Shown piece after piece: positions 18,709 to 26,835 of a stretch of DNA of 64,000 nucleotides. Under the pieces are notes generated by a model. That model had not been told where the DNA came from, made no database searches, and saw only the letters and a program-made list of their open reading frames with translations. The translations under genes were made by a program, and so were the position numbers. How positions within the stretch are numbered: position 1 is the first letter of the stretch; the number at the start of each line of letters is the position of its first letter. Origin of the DNA: Taibaiella sp. (GTDB lineage: Bacteria > Bacteroidota > Bacteroidia > Chitinophagales > Chitinophagaceae); contig JAEUVV010000007.1 in assembly GCA_016786705.1 (NCBI GenBank), forward strand, positions 209,276 through 273,275, given 5' to 3'.

Positions 18709-20703
18709 ATGACCTGGCTATACTGGACGATCGCTATTATTTTTGGAATACTACTTGCTTTTTTAGTTTACAGAAAAGACAAACAAAAACAGGTGCCACT
18801 AAGATGGCTCCCTGCATTATTAAGATTCTTCCTGGGTAGCTTAACCGCACTCCTGCTTTTAGCGCCTGTTTTCTCAGGCCTTTCGCATGAAGAAGAAAAA
18901 CCTACCATCATCTGGTTGCAGGACATTTCCACTTCCAATAAAAAATCACTCGGAGGCTTCGAGGCCAAATACAAAAGTCAACAGGCAGCACTGCTCGAAC
19001 AACTAAAACAACAATATACCGTTCAGCAATTCGGCTTCGGTGCAGAACTTTACAAAGACAGCCTGCTTACCTATAACCAGAAAGCAACAAATATCACCCA
19101 GGCGCTGGAACAGATCAGCACGCAATACCAGGACAAAAACCTGGGCGCTATCATTCTTGCCTCTGATGGTATTTACAACCAGGGCAGTAATCCTTCCTTT
19201 TTACAACTAGCCAAACCGATACCTATATACAGCATTGCCCTGGGCGACAGCACCACGCCCAAAGACCTTAGCCTTTCTGGCATGTATGCCAACAAAACGG
19301 TTGCGCTCAACAACAACTTTGAACTCTTCGCGGACTTTGTAGCGACAGGACTGGAAGGCAAACAAACTACCGCATCCCTGATCCACCAGGGCAAAACTAT
19401 CGCTACCCAGAACATTACGATCAGCAATAATAATTTTGCCGGAAGCCTGAGCTTCTCCACGAAAGCCAGCCAGGCCGGACCACAGAAATATACGATCAAC
19501 ATTGCCGCTACAGACGGGGAAACTAACCTGCAAAACAACAGCCAGTCAGTAATCGTTGATGTAAAAGAAAAAAAGACCAAAGTATTACTACTGGCCCAGG
19601 CCCCTCACCCTGACATTGCCGTGATCAAACAAGCACTAAATGAAGCAAGCCAGTTTGAGCTCGTTCAAAACCTAAGCGGTAACGCCCCGGCCAACATTAA
19701 CGAGTTTGATATACTTATCGCTTACCAATGCGTACCTAAAGAAAAAGTCGCGCTTCCGACCTGGTATATCGTGGGCACTGGAACCAGCCCAAATGCCCTC
19801 CCGGCACTTAAAGCAATTGCTCCCGGCATCACCTTCATCCCGCCACGGAGCATTAAACCAAATTTAAAAGAAACGTTCAACCAGTTTACCCTACCATCGG
19901 GCATTCGTGCGGTCCTGCCCAAAATACCCCCTATGTCGACTATTGTAGCCGGCCTGGCCCCAACAGAGCAGACACTACTTAACGATCAGTATGGCACTCC
20001 TATATGGAATTATTACCCCGGAGAAAAACCCAATAGCATACTGATCGGGGAAGACCTCTGGAGATGGTCGGTATATGAATACAAAAACTTCAACAACTAC
20101 AATACCACCCATGAGCTGGTGCGGCAGACTTTAAGCTTCCTGCAGGTTGATAAGGATAATAAACCTTTTAAGATCAATGTGCTGAAGAACAACATAACCG
20201 ATAATGAGCCCGCGATTGTCCTGGCAGAACTGCGCAACCCTAACGGCGAGCTGATCAACGAACCGGAAGCCAGGCTCAGCCTCAGCTCCGAAGGCAAAAC
20301 ACTTAATTATAATTTCGAAAAATCGGGTAATGCCTACCGCTTACAGGCAGGACTACTGGCGCCGGGCGACTACAACCTCAAAGGCACGGTAAGCTGGAAA
20401 GGCAAGAACTACGAAGATTTCGGGCTGCTGCACGTCAGCGATATCCCCCTGGAAGCGTTAAGAACTCACGCCGATTTCCAACTGATGCACCAGCTGGCCC
20501 ACAAAAGCGGCGGCAGCTTTTTTACCCAATACAACTTCAGCCAGCTGCAGGATAGCTTAAAGAACAACGCGCAAATAAAAACAATTATCCATACACGCTC
20601 ACAAAACAAACCGATCATTGATGAACGCTGGTTGTTTTTCTTAATCCTGGTACTGGCAAGCCTGGAATGGTTCCTGAGAAAATACTGGAACATGAACACT
20701 TAA
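18709..20703 (+). CDS. Membrane-anchored VWA-like protein
   Basis: A 664-residue protein with two N-terminal membrane helices (residues 3-20 and about 35-57), a periplasmic or cytosolic body, and a C-terminal helix (about 640-657, WLFFLILVLASLEWFL). The body begins with a von Willebrand A-like domain: a metal-site motif D-I-S-T-S in IIWLQDISTSNKK, and IILASDGIYNQGS later. After it come Ig-like and ThuA-like regions (KTKVLLLAQAPHPDIAVIK). The arrangement mirrors the BatA-type protein at 32550-34595; the two may be functional partners although they are not adjacent here. The carbonic anhydrase gene follows 18 bases downstream. Cellular role is unknown. Confidence 0.72.
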   Translation: MTWLYWTIAIIFGILLAFLVYRKDKQKQVPLRWLPALLRFFLGSLTALLLLAPVFSGLSHEEEKPTIIWLQDISTSNKKSLGGFEAKYKSQQAALLEQLKQQYTVQQFGFGAELYKDSLLTYNQKATNITQALEQISTQYQDKNLGAIILASDGIYNQGSNPSFLQLAKPIPIYSIALGDSTTPKDLSLSGMYANKTVALNNNFELFADFVATGLEGKQTTASLIHQGKTIATQNITISNNNFAGSLSFSTKASQAGPQKYTINIAATDGETNLQNNSQSVIVDVKEKKTKVLLLAQAPHPDIAVIKQALNEASQFELVQNLSGNAPANINEFDILIAYQCVPKEKVALPTWYIVGTGTSPNALPALKAIAPGITFIPPRSIKPNLKETFNQFTLPSGIRAVLPKIPPMSTIVAGLAPTEQTLLNDQYGTPIWNYYPGEKPNSILIGEDLWRWSVYEYKNFNNYNTTHELVRQTLSFLQVDKDNKPFKINVLKNNITDNEPAIVLAELRNPNGELINEPEARLSLSSEGKTLNYNFEKSGNAYRLQAGLLAPGDYNLKGTVSWKGKNYEDFGLLHVSDIPLEALRTHADFQLMHQLAHKSGGSFFTQYNFSQLQDSLKNNAQIKTIIHTRSQNKPIIDERWLFFLILVLASLEWFLRKYWNMNT

Positions 20704-20721
20704 TCTTTAACAACATACCAT

Positions 20722-21348
20722 ATGAACATTGAACAGTTATTTGAAAACAACAAACAATGGATCGCTGAACAGTTAAAAAATGACAGCGATTACTTTAACA
20801 AACTAGCCTCCGGCCAGACCCCCAAGATCCTTTATATCGGTTGCTCCGACAGCCGGGTTACGGCTGAAGAGATCATAGGACTGAAACCCGGGGAAGCCTT
20901 CGTACACCGGAATGTAGCCAACCTGGTGAACAATGTGGACCTGAATGTCATGTCTGTGATCAATTACGCGGTAGAACATTTAAAAGTGGAGCATGTGATC
21001 GTATGCGGGCACTACAACTGTGGCGGCGTTAAGGCTGCAATGCAATCGGCAGACCTGGGCATCCTGAACCCCTGGCTGCGGAATATCCGCGACGCTTACC
21101 GCCTTAACAAGGAAGAGCTGAATGCTATTGAGGATATAGACCAGCGCTACGACAGGCTGGTAGAAGTCAATGTAAAAGAGCAATGTATCAATGTGCTTAA
21201 AACCGCTGTAGTACAAAGAGCTGTAAGAGATCGTGGCCTTACGGTGCATGGCTGGGTTTTTGACCTGCGCAATGGCCAGGTAAAAGACCTGAACATCGAT
21301 TTCCAGAAGCACCTGGAAGCGATCCGCGAAATTTATCGCCTTGATTAG
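20722..21348 (+). CDS. can: Beta-carbonic anhydrase
   Basis: A 208-residue zinc enzyme that interconverts CO2 and bicarbonate in the cytoplasm. The metal ligands are C41 and D43-R45 in GCSDSRV, then H97 and C100 in VCGHYNCGGV. HRNVANLVN follows the first motif, as in the family. The length is standard for the E. coli Can-like clade. It shares a transcript with the VWA protein and ends at a strong terminator. The Asp-Arg dyad close to the zinc is intact, so the enzyme should be active. Confidence 0.95.
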   Translation: MNIEQLFENNKQWIAEQLKNDSDYFNKLASGQTPKILYIGCSDSRVTAEEIIGLKPGEAFVHRNVANLVNNVDLNVMSVINYAVEHLKVEHVIVCGHYNCGGVKAAMQSADLGILNPWLRNIRDAYRLNKEELNAIEDIDQRYDRLVEVNVKEQCINVLKTAVVQRAVRDRGLTVHGWVFDLRNGQVKDLNIDFQKHLEAIREIYRLD

Positions 21349-21373
21349 TACATAAGATCAAAACTTAAAAACA

Positions 21374-21408
21374 AAGAAGGCCTTGCAATAATCATGCAAG
21401 GCCTTCTT
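21374..21408. terminator. Bidirectional terminator between can and the S9 peptidase gene
   Basis: Fourteen-base-pair perfect stem (21374-21387 with 21395-21408) and a seven-base loop between converging genes, 14 bases before the stop of the peptidase gene on the minus strand and 26 bases past the can stop. Confidence 0.85.
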
Positions 21409-21421
21409 GTATCCAAAATTA

Positions 21422-23842
21422 TCACTTATTGGGTTTTAAATATTTATCCAGGAATTGCTCCTGCTCCCATAATAAATGCATAATATTTTCACGGGCTACA
21501 TAACTGTGGCTTTCTTTAGGCAGGATCACCATCCTCGCATTAGCGCCGAGACCTTTCAGGGCCTGGAAATAACGCTCTGTCTGCAAAGTAAAAGTACCCG
21601 GGTTATTATCCGCTTCACCATGCACCAGCAGGATCGGTTTTTTCATTTTATCCGCAGTGTTAAATGGCGACATCCCGCTATAGATAGCCGGTACATCCCA
21701 GAAGTTTCTTTGCTCCGACTGGAAACCGAAAGGAGTCAGCGTCCGGTTGTAAGCACCGCTGCGTGCGATGCCACAAGCAAACAGGTCGCTGTGGGTCAAA
21801 AGATTTGCGGTCATAAAAGCGCCATAGGAATGGCCTCCTACCCCTACCCGGCTACGATCAATATAACCTAAAGCATCTACAGCATCTATGGCCGCTTTTC
21901 CATTCGCTACTAACTGATTGATGAAATCATCATTGGGTTCTTTATCCCCTTCACCGATAATAGGGAATGAAGCATCATCCAATACGGCATACCCTTTGGT
22001 CACCCAGTATACAAAGGAACCATAGTAAGGAAAGGTAAACTCATTAGGGTTCTGGCTGCTTTGCCCGGCACTGTTCTTATCTTTAAACTCTTGCGGGTAA
22101 GCCCAGATCAGCAGGGGCAACTTTTCCTTCTTAGTCCTGTCATAGCCGGCAGGCAAATACAGGGTACCGCTTAGCTCAACACCATCGGCTCTTTTATATT
22201 TGATCACTTCTTTATAGACGCCTTTGATACTTTCAAAAGGATTGGTATTAAAGGTAATCTGCTGTACAGAAGCGGGCTTTTTAAAATTCCTGAAATAATA
22301 ATTCGGATACTCGGTAGCAGACTGGAGTTGCACCAAAGCCAGGCCTTTCTTAAAATCCTCGATGGAAATTATATCCTCTTTTTTGTCTTTAAGATTACTT
22401 TGATACAAACGCTTTGTCTTCAGGGTAGCCAGGTTCAACTCATCAATAAAAGGGAATTGCCCTTTAGGTGTATGACCTTCACCTATCAGGTAAAGGTTAT
22501 TGTTTTCAATCGCCAGCACTTCCATTCCATATTCATTTTTACGCGTTTCCGGGTTACCTGGATCACTATAGATATCCTGGTAATTGCGATCACTTATTTT
22601 CTTTGGATTTTCATTACTACCGGATGGATCGAACAGATAAGTTCTCAGGTTCCTGGTATCATACCACTGGTCATACACCAGGGCTACTTTATCATTGCCC
22701 CACTCTACACCTCCAAAACGCTGTACCGTTTTACCCATACTTTTAGCCGGAGTCACAAAAGGCGCATCCCACAAAAACAGCTCATCCCTGTAATCGGCCT
22801 GTTGGGCCTGGTCGCCACCATCCAAAGCGTTTACATAAAATAGGGTGGCCGGTTTATCATCGCGCCAGGACAGGCTACGCTTCCCGGTACGTACGCTCGA
22901 AAAACCTTTTGGCATAATCTCTACCAAAGGCACTTCATTCACCTGTTTGACTAATGAGGCATCTAACTTATATATGTTCGTTTCGCTGGGAAACCTGCTC
23001 AAAGGAACAATATAAGAAAAAGGCCGCTTGATCACAGAGAGCATCAGGTAGTTGCCATCCGGCGAAAAGCTCTCGCCGGCATACATATTTTTACCTAAAA
23101 ATAATTTACTACCGCCGTTCAGGCCTACGGTATATAATTCAGCACTGACAATGGTTTCAAAGTTCTGCTCATCGGTTTTATTCTTCAATAAATCCGCGTA
23201 GGTCCTGTTCTGGGAAGTTTTACCTTCGGCATTAGACACAATAGGTCCTTTAGGCAGGTCTTCTTTAGCATTAATTAGGGAGGGCCTGTTGGCCGGGATC
23301 ACTTTTACTAATAAGTGTTCATTATCACGATACCAGATATAAGGACTCCCCAGGTTGGCATTCAGGTTATCAGCGGTCAGTTTTTTAGCGGTAGCGGTAG
23401 CTACATCCACAACCCATAATTCCACGCCTTTATCAGTAGTATGTGTAAAGGCGATCTTCTTTTCATCCGGCGACCAGGAAAGGTTCGCGATCCGGGGATT
23501 AGCGGGCAAACCTTTTACCTGTGCAGGCTCCGCTTTAAACGCCGCAACTTTACGGAGTTTAATATTATTCACATAGCTCGCTGTGGCACTTATATTTGTT
23601 TTTGTATTTACCCTTAGGCCGGCCAGCCTTAACTCTTCCAGGTTCAGGTCTTCCAGGGACTTATAGGTATTTCTATAGGTCAACAACATATAGTCCTTCT
23701 TCGTGTCCATATTCACGGAAGGGGCACGGGTGTAGTCGGCAAGCTGGAGAATTTCTTTTGAGGGCAATTGGTATTCTAGGTTCTCCTGGGCATAAGCCAG
23801 GCCGCCCAGGCTGAACAAAAACAGGAAACAAACTTTCTTCAT
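21422..23842 (-). CDS. S9 family peptidase, glutamyl endopeptidase (S9D)-like
   Basis: An 806-residue secreted serine peptidase. A Sec signal peptide (ending GLAYAQ, about residue 19) precedes a beta-propeller N-domain (repeats such as PRIANLSWSPDEKKIAFTH and FSPDGNYLMLSV). An alpha/beta-hydrolase domain runs from about residue 560. The catalytic triad is S672 in GGHSYGAFMT, D745 in VHGEADNNPGT and H779 in KESHSYVARENI. The wording around these residues (CGIARSGAYNRTLTPFGFQ, RENIMHLLWE) matches plant chloroplast glutamyl endopeptidase, the S9D branch, rather than DPP IV. It probably works in the periplasm on peptides. Glu specificity is inferred from this resemblance. Confidence 0.87.
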   Translation of the reverse strand: MKKVCFLFLFSLGGLAYAQENLEYQLPSKEILQLADYTRAPSVNMDTKKDYMLLTYRNTYKSLEDLNLEELRLAGLRVNTKTNISATASYVNNIKLRKVAAFKAEPAQVKGLPANPRIANLSWSPDEKKIAFTHTTDKGVELWVVDVATATAKKLTADNLNANLGSPYIWYRDNEHLLVKVIPANRPSLINAKEDLPKGPIVSNAEGKTSQNRTYADLLKNKTDEQNFETIVSAELYTVGLNGGSKLFLGKNMYAGESFSPDGNYLMLSVIKRPFSYIVPLSRFPSETNIYKLDASLVKQVNEVPLVEIMPKGFSSVRTGKRSLSWRDDKPATLFYVNALDGGDQAQQADYRDELFLWDAPFVTPAKSMGKTVQRFGGVEWGNDKVALVYDQWYDTRNLRTYLFDPSGSNENPKKISDRNYQDIYSDPGNPETRKNEYGMEVLAIENNNLYLIGEGHTPKGQFPFIDELNLATLKTKRLYQSNLKDKKEDIISIEDFKKGLALVQLQSATEYPNYYFRNFKKPASVQQITFNTNPFESIKGVYKEVIKYKRADGVELSGTLYLPAGYDRTKKEKLPLLIWAYPQEFKDKNSAGQSSQNPNEFTFPYYGSFVYWVTKGYAVLDDASFPIIGEGDKEPNDDFINQLVANGKAAIDAVDALGYIDRSRVGVGGHSYGAFMTANLLTHSDLFACGIARSGAYNRTLTPFGFQSEQRNFWDVPAIYSGMSPFNTADKMKKPILLVHGEADNNPGTFTLQTERYFQALKGLGANARMVILPKESHSYVARENIMHLLWEQEQFLDKYLKPNK

Positions 23843-24098
23843 CTATGACATTTTTTGAATGCCGCTAAGGTACGAAGATTTTTAAGTCGCACTGCAACTA
23901 AAGCCCGACCGATAATCCTCCTCAATCTCTACAAGTATATCTCCTTCTCTACGCCAGTTGGGCGGAGACTCAATTGGCGGTTTACTAAACTTTACAAGAT
24001 CACCTTTACAAATTGTTTTGTTGCCATAAGCGTCCATATAAACAAAGCCCCTTTATACTACACAAAAGGAAAAAGAAAAGAAATAAGGATTTGATACA

Positions 24099-25283
24099 TT
24101 AAGGCTTATAAGCATACGCGATCTCGTAAGCTTGCTTTTTATACTTTTTACCGATCTCGCCGATTTTCAAAGGTACGGATTGCGGGGTAGGATCCACTAC
24201 AATATACTGCCGCCCCTTATATGGAATCTCAAACCCCTTTACCCCATCTAGCGAAACGCCCAAAAGCACATGCGAAGGATACTGCACTACCACCATAGGC
24301 AAGTCATAAATCTCTTTAATAAAAAAGTACAATAATGCCACCCGGTCATCACAATCGCTTTTATCCCGGAGCAATGTTAACTCCGGAGCGTTGCGTTGCT
24401 CTTTGCCGATCGCGTCCAGGTCACTTTCATAGGCGAAAGCATTCCGGGTAAACTCCATCAGATAAGCCACCCCATCCTGCCGGCTCATATCCGCGACCGC
24501 GTGCTTCAATTCCGGCATAAGCGTATTATAAGTGGTTTTGCTCATGGGAATATTGAAATAGGCCTCATAATTGACAACAGGATAATTGGTGAACAAGGTA
24601 TCCAGGGCATTATTAACCCGGATATTAAAGTGATACGCTTTACCCCTGAAACTAAAATCCAGGAAGCGGTTACTGAAGTTATCTTCGGTAAACTCCGGCA
24701 ATTGCGCGATCTTATAGGAAAAGGAAGCTAATGAATGTTCAGCGCGGGGCATAGGTACGGAAAGCAATTCCTGCGTAGCAAAAGGAATGGACTCAAAATC
24801 ATGCCGGTTCAGGCATACATAGCGCCTGTTGTCCAGGTTAAAATAAGGGATATCATAAATTTCGTCCTCACTGCGGGTATAAAACAAAAGCTTATTGTCG
24901 ATCACAGCCAGGCGAACATCATAACCGGTTTCCCGCATCAACAACCACTTCAGCAGCGTATAATCATTGTAATTTTTCACTTTAGGGCTTAGGTAATTCG
25001 CGGTACGTCTTACGACCTGGTAATACATCCAGTCGCTCAACTGCTGTTCCGATTTATAAGCCGCCAAAGCTTCAATTACTTTATTATATTCACTCTTTTT
25101 TAATCTATCAATATAAGTTTCCACGCTTGCTATGGTCACAGCCCCTTCAAAGCGTTCAGTTGCGGGCTTTATGGCCGGAATTTCAAATACGTCCTGGTAA
25201 ATATCAATATTTTGCGCATAGCTCTCCCCCCCCTGCAAAAACAAAAGGTAACATAATGATAATATTAAAATGCGCTGATTCAC
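24099..25283 (-). CDS. Secreted transglutaminase-like protein
   Basis: A 394-residue exported protein with a signal peptide from a GTG start (ending GGESYAQ, residue 24). The C-terminal quarter has the Cys-His-Asp order of the transglutaminase-like papain fold: C311 in KSDCDDRVALLYFF, H338 in YPSHVLLGVS and D364 in YIVVDPTPQ. The N-terminal 280 residues show no recognised domain. Members of this fold are peptidases, amidases or cross-linkers, so the reaction is open. The GTG at 25283 is supported by a -7 box 35 bases upstream and by the signal peptide. Confidence 0.78.
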   Translation of the reverse strand: MNQRILILSLCYLLFLQGGESYAQNIDIYQDVFEIPAIKPATERFEGAVTIASVETYIDRLKKSEYNKVIEALAAYKSEQQLSDWMYYQVVRRTANYLSPKVKNYNDYTLLKWLLMRETGYDVRLAVIDNKLLFYTRSEDEIYDIPYFNLDNRRYVCLNRHDFESIPFATQELLSVPMPRAEHSLASFSYKIAQLPEFTEDNFSNRFLDFSFRGKAYHFNIRVNNALDTLFTNYPVVNYEAYFNIPMSKTTYNTLMPELKHAVADMSRQDGVAYLMEFTRNAFAYESDLDAIGKEQRNAPELTLLRDKSDCDDRVALLYFFIKEIYDLPMVVVQYPSHVLLGVSLDGVKGFEIPYKGRQYIVVDPTPQSVPLKIGEIGKKYKKQAYEIAYAYKP

Positions 25284-25317
25284 CTTATAAAGTTATATAA
25301 AATAGCGCAATAAGTTT

Positions 25318-25325
25318 CAAAGTTA
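25318..25325 (-). promoter_or_regulatory. -7 box (TAACTTTG) of the transglutaminase-like gene
   Basis: TAACTTTG on the minus strand fits TAnnTTTG and would give a leader of about 30 bases before the GTG start. No clear -33 TTG is seen. Confidence 0.45.
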
Positions 25326-25360
25326 ATTTGCGCTTTAATTTTATTTTAGCTTAAAAGCAT

Positions 25361-25392
25361 AAAAAAGCCCCAGTCATTTTTTGACTGAGGCT
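25361..25392 (-). terminator. Terminator after the cytochrome gene
   Basis: Stem of AGCC plus CAGTCA (25366-25376) with TGACTG plus GGCT (25382-25392), broken by one C-A mismatch, then six T on the minus strand. It ends the amidase-cytochrome unit. Confidence 0.8.
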
Positions 25393-25411
25393 GTGAAATA
25401 TCTATAACCTA

Positions 25412-25744
25412 TTAATTAACCGCTCTTGAGTTAGCAATAATATAAGCGCGGATCAACTTACCTTCTTCTTCAGTAGTTTTGGCTTTAGGCAACATGCGGT
25501 TTAATACCTGGTGCCATCTTGGCGCCGCGAACTGCCCGGCAGCATATAGTTTATGACAGGTACCGCATTTGGCATTGGTTAACGCCTCTCCTTCAGCGAT
25601 CTGCGCGCTGGTATATTGCTGCAGCGCGACTTCTTTAGTCAGCATAGCCGGTTCTACGGCAGGCGTTGCCGCTTTCTTAGGGCTACAGGCTATTCCCAAA
25701 GCAATCACAAGACCCAGACCGGATATCACTACAATTCTATTCAT
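25412..25744 (-). CDS. Small c-type cytochrome lipoprotein
   Basis: A 110-residue lipoprotein with the signal VVISGLGLVIALGIAC and one heme c attachment motif CGTCH in EALTNAKCGTCHKLYAAGQ. The likely distal Met is in LNRMLPKAKTTEEE. It should be tethered to a membrane on the periplasmic side and carry electrons; no redox enzyme is nearby to name a partner. It lies 52 bases downstream of the amidase gene and before a terminator, so the two genes are probably co-transcribed. Confidence 0.82.
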   Translation of the reverse strand: MNRIVVISGLGLVIALGIACSPKKAATPAVEPAMLTKEVALQQYTSAQIAEGEALTNAKCGTCHKLYAAGQFAAPRWHQVLNRMLPKAKTTEEEGKLIRAYIIANSRAVN

Positions 25745-25796
25745 ATATTTACAACTTTTATGCCCCCTAAGGTAATTATTTCGTCTAATTTCAGGC

Positions 25797-26645
25797 TTAT
25801 TTTTTTTCTACTTCTTTTTTGTAATCCAGTATAGCCGTCGCAATGGCATTTGCCAAGGCCTGCTGCCCGGCTTCTGAATTCATATAAGCTTCCTCTTCCT
25901 GGTTGTTGATAAACCCAAGCTCTATCAATACACCCGGCATCGCGCTACCGGCAAGCACTTCAAGACTTTTCTGTTTTACGCCCAGGTTATTACGGCCGGC
26001 TTTCGCAAAATTCTGCTGCACTTTACTTCCCAGAGTTACGCTCCTGCTCAAAAAAGCCTGGGAATATTGTGCAATAAGAATAGCCGTTGTCGGATCGTTT
26101 TCATCCAGCAAACCAGGTTCTTCAGCAACAGTTTCCCCGTATTCCCCGATCGCTTTTTCTTTCTGGTCATTACGGGTAAGCCCGAGTACATAGGTTTCCG
26201 TACCGGAGGTTTTCGTACTCCTGTTATGTATGGTTTTATAGACTGGTATGGTAGTCCATTTCTTTCCTTTCTTTACTTTTTTTGTTCCGGCCTGCACCCG
26301 GGTTGTGGTACCTGCGGTAGAGTTAATATGTATCGAAACAAAAAGATCGGCATTGGCTTTATTGGCAATAGCATGTCTTCCTTTTAATTCAACAAAAAAA
26401 TCGCTGTCCCGGGTTAAGGTGGTTTTCAATTGGGGAGACTCCCGTTTAAGGATATCTCTTACTTTCAGGGTAACGGCCAGGGCTATATCTTTTTCTTTGG
26501 AGAACGAGCCTATGGCTCCGGGATCTTTGCCGCCATGCCCGGCATCCAGTACGACATGGTTCATTTTTCTTTGTCCGAAAACAGAGCCGCATATAAATGT
26601 AAATAAGACGAATACCAGCAGTTTAATACTTTTCATTAACTTCAT
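25797..26645 (-). CDS. N-acetylmuramoyl-L-alanine amidase (Amidase_3)
   Basis: A 282-residue exported zinc amidase that cuts the bond between muramic acid and the stem peptide. A signal peptide (ending GSVFGQ, residue 25) is followed directly by the catalytic domain: H37 in VLDAGHGGKDPG, E51 in FSKEKDIAL, the third ligand in DLFVSIHINS, and the catalytic Glu in MPGVLIELGFINN. A lysine-rich insert (KKVKKGKKW) before HNRSTKTSGTETYVLG is notable and common in Bacteroidota members. No AMIN or LysM domain is present. It probably acts in cell separation or wall turnover. A second ATG at 26636 is equally possible. Confidence 0.9.
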   Translation of the reverse strand: MKLMKSIKLLVFVLFTFICGSVFGQRKMNHVVLDAGHGGKDPGAIGSFSKEKDIALAVTLKVRDILKRESPQLKTTLTRDSDFFVELKGRHAIANKANADLFVSIHINSTAGTTTRVQAGTKKVKKGKKWTTIPVYKTIHNRSTKTSGTETYVLGLTRNDQKEKAIGEYGETVAEEPGLLDENDPTTAILIAQYSQAFLSRSVTLGSKVQQNFAKAGRNNLGVKQKSLEVLAGSAMPGVLIELGFINNQEEEAYMNSEAGQQALANAIATAILDYKKEVEKK

Positions 26646-26782
26646 ACGTTATAAATGACTATGGAGCGAAGCACTAAGCTTTCTCGACAAAATTGAGTCT
26701 AAATATTTGCTTTGACTGCAAATATAATGGAAGGTTAAGCCAATACATAATTTTTAACCCTTTTTTGCTCATAAAGAAATAG

Positions 26783-26790
26783 TAATTTTG
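26783..26790 (+). promoter_or_regulatory. -7 box (TAATTTTG) of the lptD-like gene
   Basis: TAATTTTG fits the phylum's -7 consensus. A TTG lies 15 bases upstream, closer than usual. A start near 26796 rules out the TTG at 26788 as a start codon and favours the ATG at 26836, which has GGGGTAAA before it. Confidence 0.5.
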
Positions 26791-26835
26791 CGGCGTATTT
26801 TTATGATGGATGTATCAGGAAGAGTCTGGGGTAAA

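Noticed and set aside
23855..24094. 79-codon open frame between the S9 peptidase and transglutaminase genes
   Set aside because: No usable start signal, no family resemblance, and it overlaps the promoter area of the peptidase gene.
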